Below the pieces are notes generated by a model. The model saw nothing but the letters and a program-made list of their open reading frames with translations. It did no database searches and was not told the DNA's origin. From Colias croceus (Eukaryota > Arthropoda > Insecta > Lepidoptera > Pieridae): DNA of 64,000 nt. Below, piece after piece: positions 48,106 through 59,856 of the stretch. Location of the stretch: assembly GCF_905220415.1 (NCBI RefSeq), contig NC_059568.1, positions 682,001 to 746,000 of the forward strand. The letters run 5' to 3'. How positions within the stretch are numbered: the first letter of the stretch is position 1; each line of letters starts with the position of its first letter. Made by a program: the position numbers and the translations under genes.

Positions 48106-48310
48106 CGTGCAGTTTATCGATGGCCCGATCGGCTGCTGATTGGTCCGGGAAGTCCACAAAGGCGTATCCACCGCGCTTTACAGAAATGTCGGCCACGGTC
48201 AGGTTGTGTTCCGCGAACAACTGTCGAACCGCCGCCTCGTCCGCCTCCATCGGCAAGTTGCCGATGTACAGCTTGTTCATAGCAGAAACATTCTTCAGCT
48301 GTTCACTCAT
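48106..48310 (-). CDS. Imp: Imp (IGF2BP homologue), first coding exon with RRM
   Basis: This exon encodes the N-terminus of the insect IGF-II mRNA-binding protein. The family binds mRNA and controls its localisation, stability and translation in the cytoplasm. The 68 complete codons hold most of one RNA-recognition motif: RNP2 is LYIGNL at residues 14-19 and RNP1 is GGYAFVDF at residues 47-54. The family signature MNKLYIGNLP begins at Met11. Met1 lies 30 nt upstream with A at -3, and an in-frame TAA sits 12 nt before it, so either Met could start the protein; Met11 matches the usual vertebrate IGF2BP start. The exon ends CTGCACG followed by gtaag (donor RC at 48101-48105), leaving one base of a Gly codon that exon 2 completes. 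The RRM identity is read directly. Assignment to Imp rests on similarity to the family N-terminus and on the two following exons fitting it. Confidence 0.92.
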
Positions 48311-48420
48311 GTTGGGGGTTTAGCAATTATCAGGGTGTACGGAGATGCGAAGCGATGCCCGGTTGTCTTTTGTCTGACTGCACTCGTGACACTGCCCTGA
48401 ATTTCGAATGAATCATTGTT
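48311..48420 (-). promoter_or_regulatory. Imp: Imp 5' UTR and putative core promoter
   Basis: The stretch before the start codon is richer in GC than the flanks and has no good splice acceptor next to the ATG, so it is probably transcribed leader. A TCATTC match to the arthropod initiator (minus strand, 48411-48406) lies about 100 nt before the ATG and is a possible start site. No clear TATA box was seen. This is inference from motif and position only; a more distal promoter spliced into this exon is also possible. Confidence 0.35.
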
Positions 48421-50743
48421 CTTCTAGATGGCCATGACTGTCAGCATAGCAAGGAGGTTTAATAAGAAGGTTTTATATCATTTAAGTTTTATTAAAGTAC
48501 TTGTCGTACTTACACCATTTATTTTTAACATTTTAAAATTAATCAACATTGGTTTACACATTTTTTTTTACTTTTTCTAAGTTCTGAATAATAAGAAGTA
48601 CTTATACCTATAGACTTAACTTGAGAAAATTATTTGAAATAGAGATATATTTTTTAAATCAAGTAAAATAAAATGAATATATTATGTACATATTAATGGG
48701 AGAGAGCTTGTTATTGCTGACTTACGAACGCTGTGTTATTGATGAATAAATTACTATAGACAAATTGATATGCATTTATGAATATGAATTGTGATGTTTT
48801 ACGTACCTAGTTAGTGTTGAAATTGACAGAAATGTACTGATGTTATAAAACGAACATAGAGCTAGAGCAGGAGCATTCTATCGTGATATTTTAGTGTTTT
48901 TTTTTTTACTAAGTACAGTATTAGAAAATTGCATAGAATCTTATCCAACGCACTAAGAATAACTAAAGATGCCGTACGCATGTTCACACTAAAGAATTTG
49001 ACGTAGTGGGGTTAGACTGAGCACTCGTTGGATGTAAATGCACCGTACTCCGTAGGATAGGTAGAATAATATGAATTATAACGATAACATTTAGCGAAGT
49101 ACATGGAAGTATAAACTGTTTACGTTTAGTAATATTGTGATTGCAGGAACAGTGCACAGCACAGCGCACACAGGCACACAGACACACAGGCACACGAGCG
49201 AGCGCAGTGGCCAGTTGTTTATCCTATGCATTACTCCGGTAAACGGCGCTGAATGTAGTATAAAATTACAGCTAAGCCAACTGCACGCAAACAAAGGGCA
49301 TCTTAATCAATTTCTCATTCAAGCCTAATTTTGAGTTCTCAATGTAATATGAGAGCGCGCGTCATCCTGTTTGCTGGGTTGTGTTACCAGACCGATGTCT
49401 CCAGATCGGGTTTATTCATTTCCCAAAATATTTTCCCCAGATGTCAGGTACGAGCTTGTAAATATGAAAAAAGTCTTGCTTTGCGAGGGATTTATATGGC
49501 AACGTACTCTCGTGTCGATGTACGAGCATTGTATTTTATGTTCGAAATTCGTATAATGTAAAGTTTTAAAGGAAATTACTGAAAATAAATGTTCTAGATA
49601 CCTGTTTTATGACATTTTTTAAAACTGTTTGGCTATCTATAACTGTTTTCCTGTAACTCGTAATTAACCCTAGAATCGCCGAAAACTTTGAACATGTACA
49701 CCCCGTGCCAACACGCTGATCCTGTTACCAAGGGGTGTTCATATTCATACGATTATTGAAGTATGCGTCTAATTCTAATGGAGCATTCATCGTTTGCTAA
49801 AATATAAAATATTAGCCCTTTATAATATACAATCTAATACCATATTCATAATTGCTTCGAGCCAAAACAGGATCACGTTTTTTACTTATTGCCGGACCAA
49901 GGTTGCGTTCAGGAATTTTTAGTAGACCGTCCGTGGCAAAATTATGGTCAAATGCGACCACAGCCATACAGCAAATACGTAATATATCAGCAAATGTTCA
50001 CGTTATAAACTATTACAAAAATGATGGATAAGTAATACCGAAAAATGGTACTGTACTTTATTCTTATAATTTTTACTTTTAATAATTTAAACATGCAAAA
50101 TTTATCAAAAAGTAGAAGATGATCGATAATAACTTTGACGATAGATTTGACCAACCCTTAAAACTTTGATTTAATTAACCCTTAAAATGTGATTTGTAAT
50201 ATAAAAGGTACATAATTATTTGGATGAATGTGGCTGCATTAACATTTATAATGTGGGTGTGTGGGTGACTACGATTCTCCTCTTGACTTACCTTAGGTAC
50301 TCTTAAAAAACATCTGGAAAAATCCTACACTATGACATAGAAGGTATCAAGTCTGTTTTTAGTAAAACGATAAACACATTTTGCATTGCACAGGAAATAT
50401 GAAAATAAATAAATAATTCAAATCGACTCGACGGTATCCGGATCAAATATGTATTTATGACGGAGTGTTGTTTGATACACAGGTCATATTGTCCTGTAAG
50501 TACAATATGAATGCAATGCATGACTTCGAAATTGCTTTTTCTTGATAAGTCAATAGTACATTACATTATGAACTGTAAGTTATGAGACGTTCAATAAACA
50601 AAACTTATATCGAACTCCTGAAGCGATGAATTCTCGGCCAGCTCCCAAATGGCTTGAAAATCTACTGCAATTCAAATGAAATAGGTATCCTTTTTTTACG
50701 ATATTGCTTGCAATAGGATGTTTTGTTTACGCATAATATTATG

Positions 50744-50920
50744 AACTAGCAGTTCTGCGCGGTTTCACCCGCATTGCTCTGCTCCTGTTGGTCTTAGTGT
50801 GATGATGTATAGCCTATATAACCTTTCTCGATAAATGGGCTATCGGACCAGTAGTTCCTGAGATTAGTGCGTTCAAACAAACACACAAACAAACTCTTCA
50901 GCTTTATAATATTACTATAG
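50744..50920 (-). mobile_element. Retroposon tail (GCGGTTTCACCCGC family)
   Basis: Begins GAACTAGCAGTTCTGCGCGG, contains GGACCAGTAGTTCCTGAGAT, and ends CTTCAGCTTTATAATATTAC. Relatives at 55537-55735 and a fragment at 57535-57610. Confidence 0.72.
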
Positions 50921-52439
50921 ATTATCACAGTATTACAATATTATAATATTGTAATAAACTGTGATATTATTATGCTAAACTCAAGGTTTTCTGTTATTAC
51001 ATAATATTAAATTTCCATGCCTGTTTCAGCTATTTGGGCTACCGATGTTGAAATAATTTGCTTATGGAAGAATAACTTGAAACGGAATCTTACAAACTTA
51101 ACTTTATGTTATAAAAGATATAATATAGATACTTGCATTTTAAAAACTAAGGTTTATAAAAGTCCTTAATTTTTTAGAACATTATTTTGCATGTACCTAC
51201 TACCTACTAATATTTCCTCAGGGAAATATATTTTTCTGAAACTCATTAAACATTTGATATACCTAAAGTAAAAAATATATTATGAAGATTCTAGGAACAT
51301 TAATCGTATGGTAAATCAAAGAAAACTGCAGAATGTGCATAAATAAGTTTTCCTGAACCTCTTGGGGGTATGGAGCGGATTTTATACGTGTTCTTTATTA
51401 CTTTTCTCCTTTCTACTAGATTCACATTAGCGTGGATCAAAGCTAGATGCAACTTCCATTAGCTTTCAACGACGAGCTTTGTATGAAGACTTTAAATGTG
51501 ATACGATTTACGTAATGTAAATGTGTAATACCTACGTTGTACGTTATACGTTGGACGCATCACTGAACTGTATATCAAGTTGATTATGAGATTTTTTGTA
51601 ACACTCTAATTCCCTAAACAAATTGCTAACTATGAAATGCATACTTTAATGCACCGATTTCAGATTTATGAGCTTCTTTTGAATCGATTAACTAATCATC
51701 TTAACGTACCTAAGTGTTTTTCGTCTACGCACCGGGCACGACAAGAAGCCGCTGCAGTGACAGGGAGCAAGCGTAACCCATTTCGTGTTATTTAAGTAGC
51801 GAGATCGGTTGCGGGAATAAAATATAGTCATCAACGATAGCGGCTTCGTAAAGTGAAATTTTCCGCTTCGTAATTAACTTCCCCTTCACCTACTTAACAG
51901 CGAACATCTCGGAGGCTCCGTTTTATTTCCACGGCCGGCGTTGCCCTTACGCGTTGTGACTTGTGACCATCAGTTTAATGGGAAAGTGTATTTTTACCTT
52001 TTCTGTGCAGAAATCAAGTTTTTGAAAAGCAATCGAGGCAGTGAATTTGTACAATGCAATGTATGCAAATATTAAAATCATACCTATACATTTTATATGA
52101 AAAACATCAAAGGATAACTTTTGTAGTTTGAAATATGTAGGTATATTATACACGCAAATAGAATTCATAATAAATTTTGTTTATGAGTTAGTAACATTTA
52201 TAATTTTTAGATGAATAAGCAGTATTGTTTAAACCTTTCATAAAGTCTTTGCCAATACTTTCTAGGTATTTAATTAATGTTAATTAATAATTAATTCTAT
52301 AAGTAAGTACTATAGGATTTTGTGGATTGTATAAAAATGCAAATGTAACGAGTTTTCAGTAACATTGATGATATATAGAAGACAATTTGAAGGCCACTAC
52401 TTATATAACTACTTATTTATTTTGTTAACTTGCCAAAAT

Positions 52440-52580
52440 ATAATATAATGTAATATGGAATTTGTAAGGGAAGGCACTGCCTTCTGAGATACAGGTAATT
52501 ACCTAGTTCAGAAGGCAGAGCAATATTGTAATGATTATATTTGAAGTTGCTAATAAATTTTATTTTATTTATTTTATTTT
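52440..52580. repeat. Short inverted repeat (CACTGCCTTCTGA) and AT tail
   Basis: CACTGCCTTCTGAGATACAG is followed by the near-complement TAGTTCAGAAGGCAGAG, then a TTTTATTTATTTTATTT tail. Probably a retroelement 3' end. Confidence 0.5.
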
Positions 52581-52984
52581 ATTTATTTATAATCAATACT
52601 GATCACAAATCTACGTTGTTATTGTGTGTCTGTCTATCTGTATCATGTATGAATAGCTGAATAACTTAAAATGATACTAAACGAGCTATACCTACCCGTA
52701 AGTGCCCGTTTGGAAATTCAAGTTTCAACACGCGTCTTTAAGTTGTATCCTTATGTAAAAGGTTTTATCGTTTAAATGTTTGTTATGCTACAAATGGATA
52801 AAGTGTTAGTAGACCGATTTAATTCCCTCTTTAAACGTTATATGTACCGTCGAAATTGTAAGGACAGTAAACATTAAGTATTTCAGATATTGTAATCGTA
52901 TACCATAGAACAACGTGCCTTGTTATTAAAATTTCTATGACGTTGACGTATACCTTGCTGTAAGTATTAATTATTCTTAGAACA

Positions 52985-53102
52985 ATTTTTAAGTCGGCAA
53001 CACATCTTCAGACACGTCTGTAGATGCCTATGGGCTGTGGAATTGCTTACCATCAGGCGATCCACATGCTCGTTTGCCTTCTTTCATAATAAAAAAAAAA
53101 AA
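52985..53102 (+). mobile_element. Non-LTR retroelement 3' tail with poly(A)
   Basis: CTTACCATCAGGCGATCCAC then ATGCTCGTTTGCCTTCTTTC, closing with an A-rich run at about 53092-53103. This is a very common lepidopteran 3'-tail sequence; the copy is extremely 5'-truncated. Confidence 0.75.
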
Positions 53103-53172
53103 CAATATCAAAAATTATTCCACTTGTAGCATCAAGCATATACTGCATAATTTTATTTTATGTGTTCCATAA

Positions 53173-54370
53173 TAGATAGGGAGGCGAAGAGGGGAATTTT
53201 CTGTAATACTCGAGCGTGGCAGTTTAAGATATGAGAGATACCTTAGACCTGATAGAACAACCTTGTTAACTATTTAGCTCTATATATGTAGTGACGCGCG
53301 CCTAGGATAGACGATCAGATTAGTAAAAAAAAAATCGATAGTCTGAAATACTCGAGCGCGTCAGATTAAGATATTGGGGGTTGATTTTAGTGTTTTAAGA
53401 ATAAATTTAACTAATCTGACCATAAGTCCTTGACGCCGCCGAGTTATAGGGTCGCGAACTTGTAAAAAAAAAAGTTAATCCGGCATTCTCGAGCGCGATT
53501 GTTTTTATTTTTATTTTGAAGAATATAATCTAAAACTTACTAACAATACACAATCTGCCGGTTTTCACATGACCGGAAGTCTGGAGGAGCCATTTCTTCT
53601 TCCGAAAAACGCGTTGCAGCATACAAGTCGCGAACTTGACTTTTTCCAAAAAAATAAATAAAAAAGGTAATTTTATTTTACAAAAAAAGGTCTCTTTTCA
53701 TTTTTGTCCAAAGTTAAAACTTTTTTTACTTGAAGCATCATAAAAACTCAAACTCCCGGTTTTTTGAGTATATCTTGAAAACGAATGAATGAAGGGTGTT
53801 AAGAATAATTGATATGAAATAACGATGATTAAAAAAAAGAAACCCACAAACATTTTTGTCAGATTAAGAAAATATGCTTTCAGTATACCGAGATAAACCT
53901 CCCCTATGAAAATCTGACGCGCTCGAGTATTTCAAAAGGACTTTTTTTTTCTGCATTTTCAAAAATTCATCGTAACTTATCGTCATGCCGTAATCGTCAG
54001 TTTTTTTAAGGGGAGCTCCCTTGGGGCCTACTTAACACCCCTTCCGAAAATCTGACGCGCTCGAGTAATTTTTTTTTGTGCATTTTTGACGAATTTATAT
54101 GCCTAGCCCCACCGCGCAAACCGGCAGATTAGTATACCGTTGTTATCAGAGGCACTTGGGGCATACGTAGTATGAATATCTGACGCGCTCGAAAATGCCC
54201 AAGTAACTGTTTTTTTTTACATTTTTGAAAATCCGTACACGCCAAACCCACCGCTAAAATGGTTTTTACCGTAGAAGCTTTTCTTTTCGAAATTATTTTC
54301 TCTTTCGATTTTGATAAGTCTCGACGACGCCGTTGAATTACGCCATTTAGCTACCTCGCCTCCCTATCTA
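53173..54370. mobile_element. Non-autonomous DNA element with CTGACGCGCTCGAGTA arrays
   Basis: Perfect 15-bp inverted ends TAGATAGGGAGGCGA and TCGCCTCCCTATCTA bound 1198 bp. TAA is present on both flanks (53170-53172 and 54371-54373), consistent with a 3-bp target duplication. The motif TACTCGAGCGCGTCAGAT is repeated in one orientation on the left (about 53207, 53349, 53485) and as its complement on the right (about 53911, 54049, 54176), so the whole is a loose palindrome. Homopolymer A or T runs accompany most copies. No transposase frame. A TAA duplication suggests PIF/Harbinger-like mobilisation, not proven. Confidence 0.82.
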
Positions 54371-54876
54371 TAAGCTATGTTTGCATTTTTAAATAAGGAC
54401 ACGGGTCAGCTTGTATAATAAACTACTTCAACGTATTTGAACTCTAGCATTCTATAGAAGCTATCAAGATTCTTAAAACCGTTGCATAAAGGAAATAACA
54501 AGCACAACATCATTTCTAGAGAGGGATATATAACGTCTTTGTGGCAGCATGTTTGTGGCTCACAAATAATAACAAATCCGAATCAACGTTGCTCTGAGCT
54601 ACTAGTATAGTAATATCTAGTATACTTTTTTATTATTTGTGCCCTGAGTTTGTAAAGCTTAAAGTCCTGGGAATAATGGCAGTATGGTCACTCACATATT
54701 GTATAAGTATTTATCGATACTTTTCCTGCAAACACGTAATTGTTTACAGGCCGCTTCCGACGGCTTCGACTTTAACTAGAACACTTTTTAATTAAATGCG
54801 TTATAAATACAGGTGGATAACTATCGGTAAAGTATTCATGTTGTATGTTCTTACTAGTAAAGTATTACCTATCTTA

Positions 54877-55091
54877 ATATATATTATAAAGGCGAAAGTT
54901 TGTAAGTATGGATGTTTGTTACTCTTTCACGTAACAACTACTGAACCGATTACAATGAAATTTAGCACACATATAGAGGGTAACTTGGATTAACACATAG
55001 GATAGTATTTATCCCGGAAATTCCACGGGAACGGGAACTATGCGGGTTTTTCGTTTGCAAACACGGGCGAAGCCGCGGGCGGAAATCTAGT
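54877..55091 (+). mobile_element. Retroposon tail (GCCGCGGGCGG family)
   Basis: Ends ACGGGCGAAGCCGCGGGCGG followed by AAATCTAGT; contains TAACTTGGATTAACACATAG shared with 46115-46341. Confidence 0.8.
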
Positions 55092-55127
55092 ATATTCATA
55101 TATTAACTGTGCTCTTGTCCAGTTAAC

Positions 55128-55129
55128 AT

Positions 55130-55163
<34 letters not shown>

Positions 55164-55235
55164 GCCCATACACATTCTTATTGCTGGGACATGGGCCTCC
55201 TATGAGGGTACCTACAGGCCATGATCCAATCCGGT
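55128..55235 (-). mobile_element. CAT microsatellite with RTE-type remnant
   Basis: About eleven tandem CAT units are followed by TTATTGCTGGGACATGGGCC, the 3' region of RTE-like elements also seen at 19515-19690. The microsatellite is the typical 3' end of these elements. Confidence 0.7.
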
Positions 55236-55536
55236 TAACTATTATCACGTTATCAAATTTAAAGCCACGTTTTCAGATCGTAGAAATGCTTGAATGAAAT
55301 GAAAAAAATTATTAAGAAATGTGTAAGTACTTACAGCCTTACAGTGAGTTGGCGAATCCCTAGTAGTTGTATATTAAATCGGTAGAAAAGTCCATCAATA
55401 AGGATTTCATTAATAATTATATTATTGACGGAATTGACCAATTTTCGTACAAAATTGGCTTCCATGATTGTCGTTTTTTATGATGCTCGTGTCAACTGAA
55501 AACTCACAATATCTAGGTAGTTATAATTTATATGAT

Positions 55537-55735
55537 ACTAGCTGCGCTCCGTGGTTTCACCCGCGTGGTACGTTTCACCCTCTTTTTGGTCTTAGCGTGA
55601 TGATACATAGCCACTAGCCAGCCTTCCTCGATAAAGGGGTTATCTAACACCAAAATAATTTTTATAATCGGACCAGAAGTTCCTGAGATTATAGCGCGTT
55701 CAAACAAACAAACTCTTCAGTTGTATTATGTTAAT
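55537..55735 (-). mobile_element. Retroposon tail (GTTTCACCCGCG family)
   Basis: Begins CTAGCTGCGCTCCGTGGTTT, contains GGACCAGAAGTTCCTGAGAT, and ends AAACAAACTCTTCAG. Relative of 50744-50920. Confidence 0.7.
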
Positions 55736-55901
55736 AAGTACAGATGTAATAAATAATTGTAGAAACACCAATTAAGAAATGATTTTCCATTAGCAATGTA
55801 TTCTATTCTATTTCATACGTTTACAATGGAAAATATTACACAATACATAAGGTGATTAGATATAATGTACATATAGGTAGGTAACGTGTTGTACACAGAA
55901 C

Positions 55902-56332
55902 TAGGGATGTAACGATACATGATTTTGCCGATACGATACCGATACCGATATCGATGGCTTGGTAGAAAAATAAATAGTGAATTATGCATAAAAAGTTACC
56001 AACATTTAACAGAGACTCAACTGTTAATTGTATTCTTTTAAATAAAAATGCCAAATCAAAAAACAACAAAAATATTTATTTTACAGTCAGTTAAACTTTA
56101 AGTAATACACATACAATCAGTATCTAATAAAAGTTTAGGTACTATTGGTAGAGTTATTTCAGAAAACAAAGTGCGCACGCGCGGGTGGCCTCCCGCATCG
56201 TTCATTGGGCGCGGTTTTTTGAATTGTTTTATATCGGTATCGGTTGTTTTATTATCGGCGATACCGATATATCGGCTTGCCGATTATATCGGCCGGTATA
56301 TCGGTATCGGTATCGGTATCGTTACATCCCTA
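55902..56332. mobile_element. hAT-like MITE (TAGGGATGTAACGATAC ends)
   Basis: 431 bp with ends TAGGGATGTAACGATAC and GTATCGTTACATCCCTA and a perfect 8-bp duplication CACAGAAC (55894-55901 and 56333-56340). Subterminal arrays of CGATACCGATA/TATCGGTATCGG are in inverted orientation. No transposase, so mobilised in trans. It sits in the arm of a pre-existing palindrome (56333-56386). Confidence 0.92.
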
Positions 56333-56386
56333 CACAGAACATATAAAAGAGGTAAAACATAGAAAACCTCTTTTATATGTTCTGTG
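56333..56386. repeat. 20-bp perfect palindrome arms next to hAT-like MITE
   Basis: CACAGAACATATAAAAGAGG (56333-56352) and its exact complement (56367-56386) flank a 14-nt loop. The first 8 bases are the target duplication of the neighbouring MITE, so the MITE landed at the base of this hairpin. Confidence 0.85.
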
Positions 56387-57010
56387 GTGTTGTACCTACT
56401 TGGTAAAACCACGGTAAAACTTATCACACAAACATTGAAGGAGAATTAATATTTAATACCTTACAAGGTGGGACATTTGTGTACCTATTGGTAAGTTTGT
56501 TATTGTTGAGAATACAGCTATTGTTTAGTTCATATTATAAACACGAAGACTTGTTATATACAAATTCTTTTTCAGTTCAACATTCAGTTTTAAAATACAC
56601 TTAAATAAAAAGTATCGATACTTCGATAGGTACGATATTCAATAAATTTTGTACAAGAATAACATTTTACTGGAAACACTCGCATCTGAAAATTGAATAA
56701 AAAAAGTAGAAAATACACAATCGAGCTTCAGAACTCAAAATACAATTCAATCAAGTGTACCGTTTAAAATGAAATAAATGATTTCAAAGAGGAAACATTT
56801 ATATTTCCGAAGTGAATTACTTTTTAAACGTTTATTATTCAGTTGGTGTGGAGTGTCGAAACCTCCCACTTGGCTCTTTGTTAAAGCATCTGCCAACGAT
56901 TTACAGATGACTTGTTGAAATTCTCACTGAAAATTAATAAATCCGAAAATAAAGTTACTTTAGCTCACAAATCTATATCTATTTAAGCTATTAACTATAT
57001 GATCTATAGG

Positions 57011-57330
57011 TACATATAATAAAACTGTAGAAGGGTCAATTCTGTAACTACATTGAAAATATTGAAAAAATAAATACCTAGCAGGGGGTGTTACTGGATC
57101 GATACCAAACCCAAATAGGTAGGTAGGTGATTAAATTTTTTTTTGTCTCTCTGTATGTTCAGGCATCACGTGATGGTGAAAACTAATGGTTCGATTTCGA
57201 TGAAACTTGGTATAATTATACCTTATTATCCTGGGCATTTTATGGTGGAAAAATACGTAGAAAAAAATCTTAATTTTTCAGTTCTATAGACCGATATCCG
57301 CGTGGACGGAGTCGCGGGAGGAAGATAGTA
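57011..57330 (+). mobile_element. RTE-type retroposon tail (GGACGGAGTCGCGGG family)
   Basis: Third and shorter copy of the family at 9915-10389, with an internal deletion before GACCGATATCCGCGTGGACG. Confidence 0.72.
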
Positions 57331-57607
57331 CACAAATATTTTTGAAAGATTTATTATATGTACACGTTTAAACACAAAATAATATAAAAAGTACTAACTT
57401 ATTCAATTACCTAGACTTTTTATAAAAGCACTTTTGATTAATCATCAACCATTTTTTTACATTTACCTCCGTACTACATAATACTACTACTTACCTTATA
57501 TAAAAATGAGCTACCTATCTAATACCGAAATAATTTTCCAAATCGGACCAGTAGTTCCCGAGATTAGCGCGTTCAAACAAACAAACAAACTCTTCAGCTT
57601 TGCTTTA

Positions 57608-57845
57608 TTAAATCTTCTAATATATAAAATTCCCCTGTCACAATGTTAGTTACCACAAAACTACATACCTAATACTACTCTTTATATTATGTTCTGTGTT
57701 AGTTACCATACTCCTCCAAAACGGCTGGACCGATTCTCATGAAATTTTGTACGCATATCGGGTAGGTCTGAGAATCGGCTAACATCAATTTATCATGCCC
57801 CAAAGTGATGTAGAGTGATAGAATAACGTTTGCCGGGACAGCTAG
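57608..57845 (+). mobile_element. Retroposon tail (TTTGCCGGGACAGCTAGT family)
   Basis: Contains CTCCTCCAAAACGGCTGGAC and CGATTCTCATGAAATTTTGT, and ends ACGTTTGCCGGGACAGCTAG. Common lepidopteran RTE-type 3' end. It abuts the element starting at 57846. Confidence 0.72.
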
Positions 57846-59029
57846 TTATGTCGTGGTCATATCGTAGATTTGCTCATTTCACGAAATGGTCGCATTTCAT
57901 GAAATGGCCAACATAGTTTGATCAGATCGTTAAATCGTCAATGTTTCACGATTTGGTCATCCACATTTGGCCAGATCTTATAAAATATAGATTCCATAAA
58001 ACATTAAAAAAATCAGAATGTTTTAAGAACTTGTTTATTGTCATTTAAGTTAGGGCCACGGACCACGGTAGCGGCCGGCGAATGCCAGAAGCGAATGTTT
58101 TTTGCAATAGAAAACAGTTAGGTTAGGTTAGACTTTAAGAGCCTGACAAGAACCAATTTTGTTACCAGTAACAGTGATCGCGCTCACTAGAACGAGAGCG
58201 CAATCACTGTTACTGGGCGGGGCCAGGTCGTAGAAGAAAATAATAAGAAAATATGTGATTTAAGGAAAAGTGTGGGTCATATGAGAAATATGACTCGTTA
58301 GAGGTTCAGGTATGAATATGTTGACTTCGTGTTTTAAATTGCAGACCCGTACGTCAAAAAAATAAAGACATAGTATCGTTTAATGATGATTTTAAGACTT
58401 ATTTAGCCGATTTCGTCCAATTATGTGTCAAGTCCGTCCACGATCTTCGAAATACATAGGATGAATATTAACATAATATATTTTTTTTTTGATGGGCTAG
58501 AATAAATATCTTTTCTTAAAAAATTGCTCATAGAACTTCAATTTTAACAAAATTGGGTCTTGTCAGCCCCTTAATAAACAACGCACGAGCCGAGTGAGCA
58601 AAGCGAGCGTGCCGCGGCCGCGGCAGCGGTCGGCGAGTGCCAGAAGCGAATCGTTTTTTAAAAAAGAAAATTATAATAACACAGTAGGATATATAAATAT
58701 ATTTATGTATAGGATTTTAGACGCATTTTTATTTCAATATTATACGATATCCGCATTTTCCGTAGTACTCAAACCTCTTCGTCGAAATTGTTTGCTATGA
58801 CTTTCTCTTTAGTGTTATTAAACGAATTATGAAGTTGAGCCCCAAGCGGCCCGATTGGTCCCAGACACAATAGATTTTCTATTGTGTCTGTGGTTCCGGG
58901 GCCTGAGTTATTCTGCGTATAATTAAATTTTCGCCACCGGCCTCCATCTTATCACATAAAAATGATGGGGCCAATAGACATTCAACCATTTCATGAAATG
59001 ACCAAATCTACGATATCGCCACGACATAA
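57846..59029. mobile_element. Non-autonomous DNA element with CATTTCATGAAATG motifs
   Basis: Ends TTATGTCGTGGTCATATCGT and the complement of ACGATATCGCCACGACATAA share about 43 bp, including TCGTAGATTTG and the palindrome CATTTCAYGAAATG. The body holds GC-rich modules (58040-58110 and 58575-58650) with GCGAGTGCCAGAAGCGAAT and the complement of the CGCTCGCTTCGCTCG unit at 29894-30279, plus internal hairpins (AACAGTGATCGCGCTC with its complement near 58200; CAGACACAATAGA near 58863). No target duplication was secured. Confidence 0.7.
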
Positions 59030-59314
59030 TATAGATGGGCAAATCTCCAAGGTCGTACAAAAAAAACATCATTGGTAATTTGCTGAAATACATAGTACGA
59101 CATCTCTCGGTTTTTCAGATGAACTAATTAATACTCAACGTGTCAACAAAGAGAACTACATATTTTGAATATCCAATAGATGGCGCTGTAATAAAAGTTA
59201 CATGACTGGTCCTCATGTGAACTAAAATAAAAGATTTAAAATAATATTTCGTATTGCAAGTTCTGCATCTTAAATTTTACATTAAAATTAATTAATAATA
59301 AATAAATAAGTATT

Positions 59315-59371
59315 TAATATATATATATATATATATATACATATATATTAAATATATATATATATATATAT
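59315..59371. repeat. AT dinucleotide microsatellite
   Basis: Two TA/AT runs separated by ACATATATATTAA form an extended palindrome flanked by TTAATA. Confidence 0.9.
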
Positions 59372-59642
59372 GAGTTGTTGGACCTAATGTACAGTAGTAC
59401 AGTGGCATTCATGAAGATCATCAACTCCACATCAACTCAGTAAGAGGTTTGCTTATAAATATGTAGATGTCGCTTTTTCATATTATTTTTCATTCATAAA
59501 ATTAACAGCTAGTTCTGAATTCAACATATAGATGGCATACATTTATACTGCACACTTTTCAGAATCGAAAAGATGGCGGTATGTGCTTCAGGTTATGATG
59601 TCGAATTAAATTATTATTATTATTTATTATATTGTTTTTATT

Positions 59643-59856
59643 ACTAGCTTTCCGCGGCTTCGCCCACGTAGTCAAAGGAAAGCCCGCATAGTACCTGCTA
59701 TAGTAGGATTTTTGCGATAAAACCTATCCTATGTACTATGTGATTTCCCAAGTCTCCAACTATCTTACTGTCGAGTTTCATCCAAACAGGTTCAGTGGTT
59801 TAGGTACGAAGAAGATACAGACAGACAGACAGAGTAACTTTCTCAGTTAGGATTAT
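59643..59856 (-). mobile_element. Retroposon tail (GCCGCGGGCGG family), diverged
   Basis: Begins CTAGCTTTCCGCGGCTTCGC and ends with a CAGA run and AGTTAGGATTATG. Diverged copy. Confidence 0.72.
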
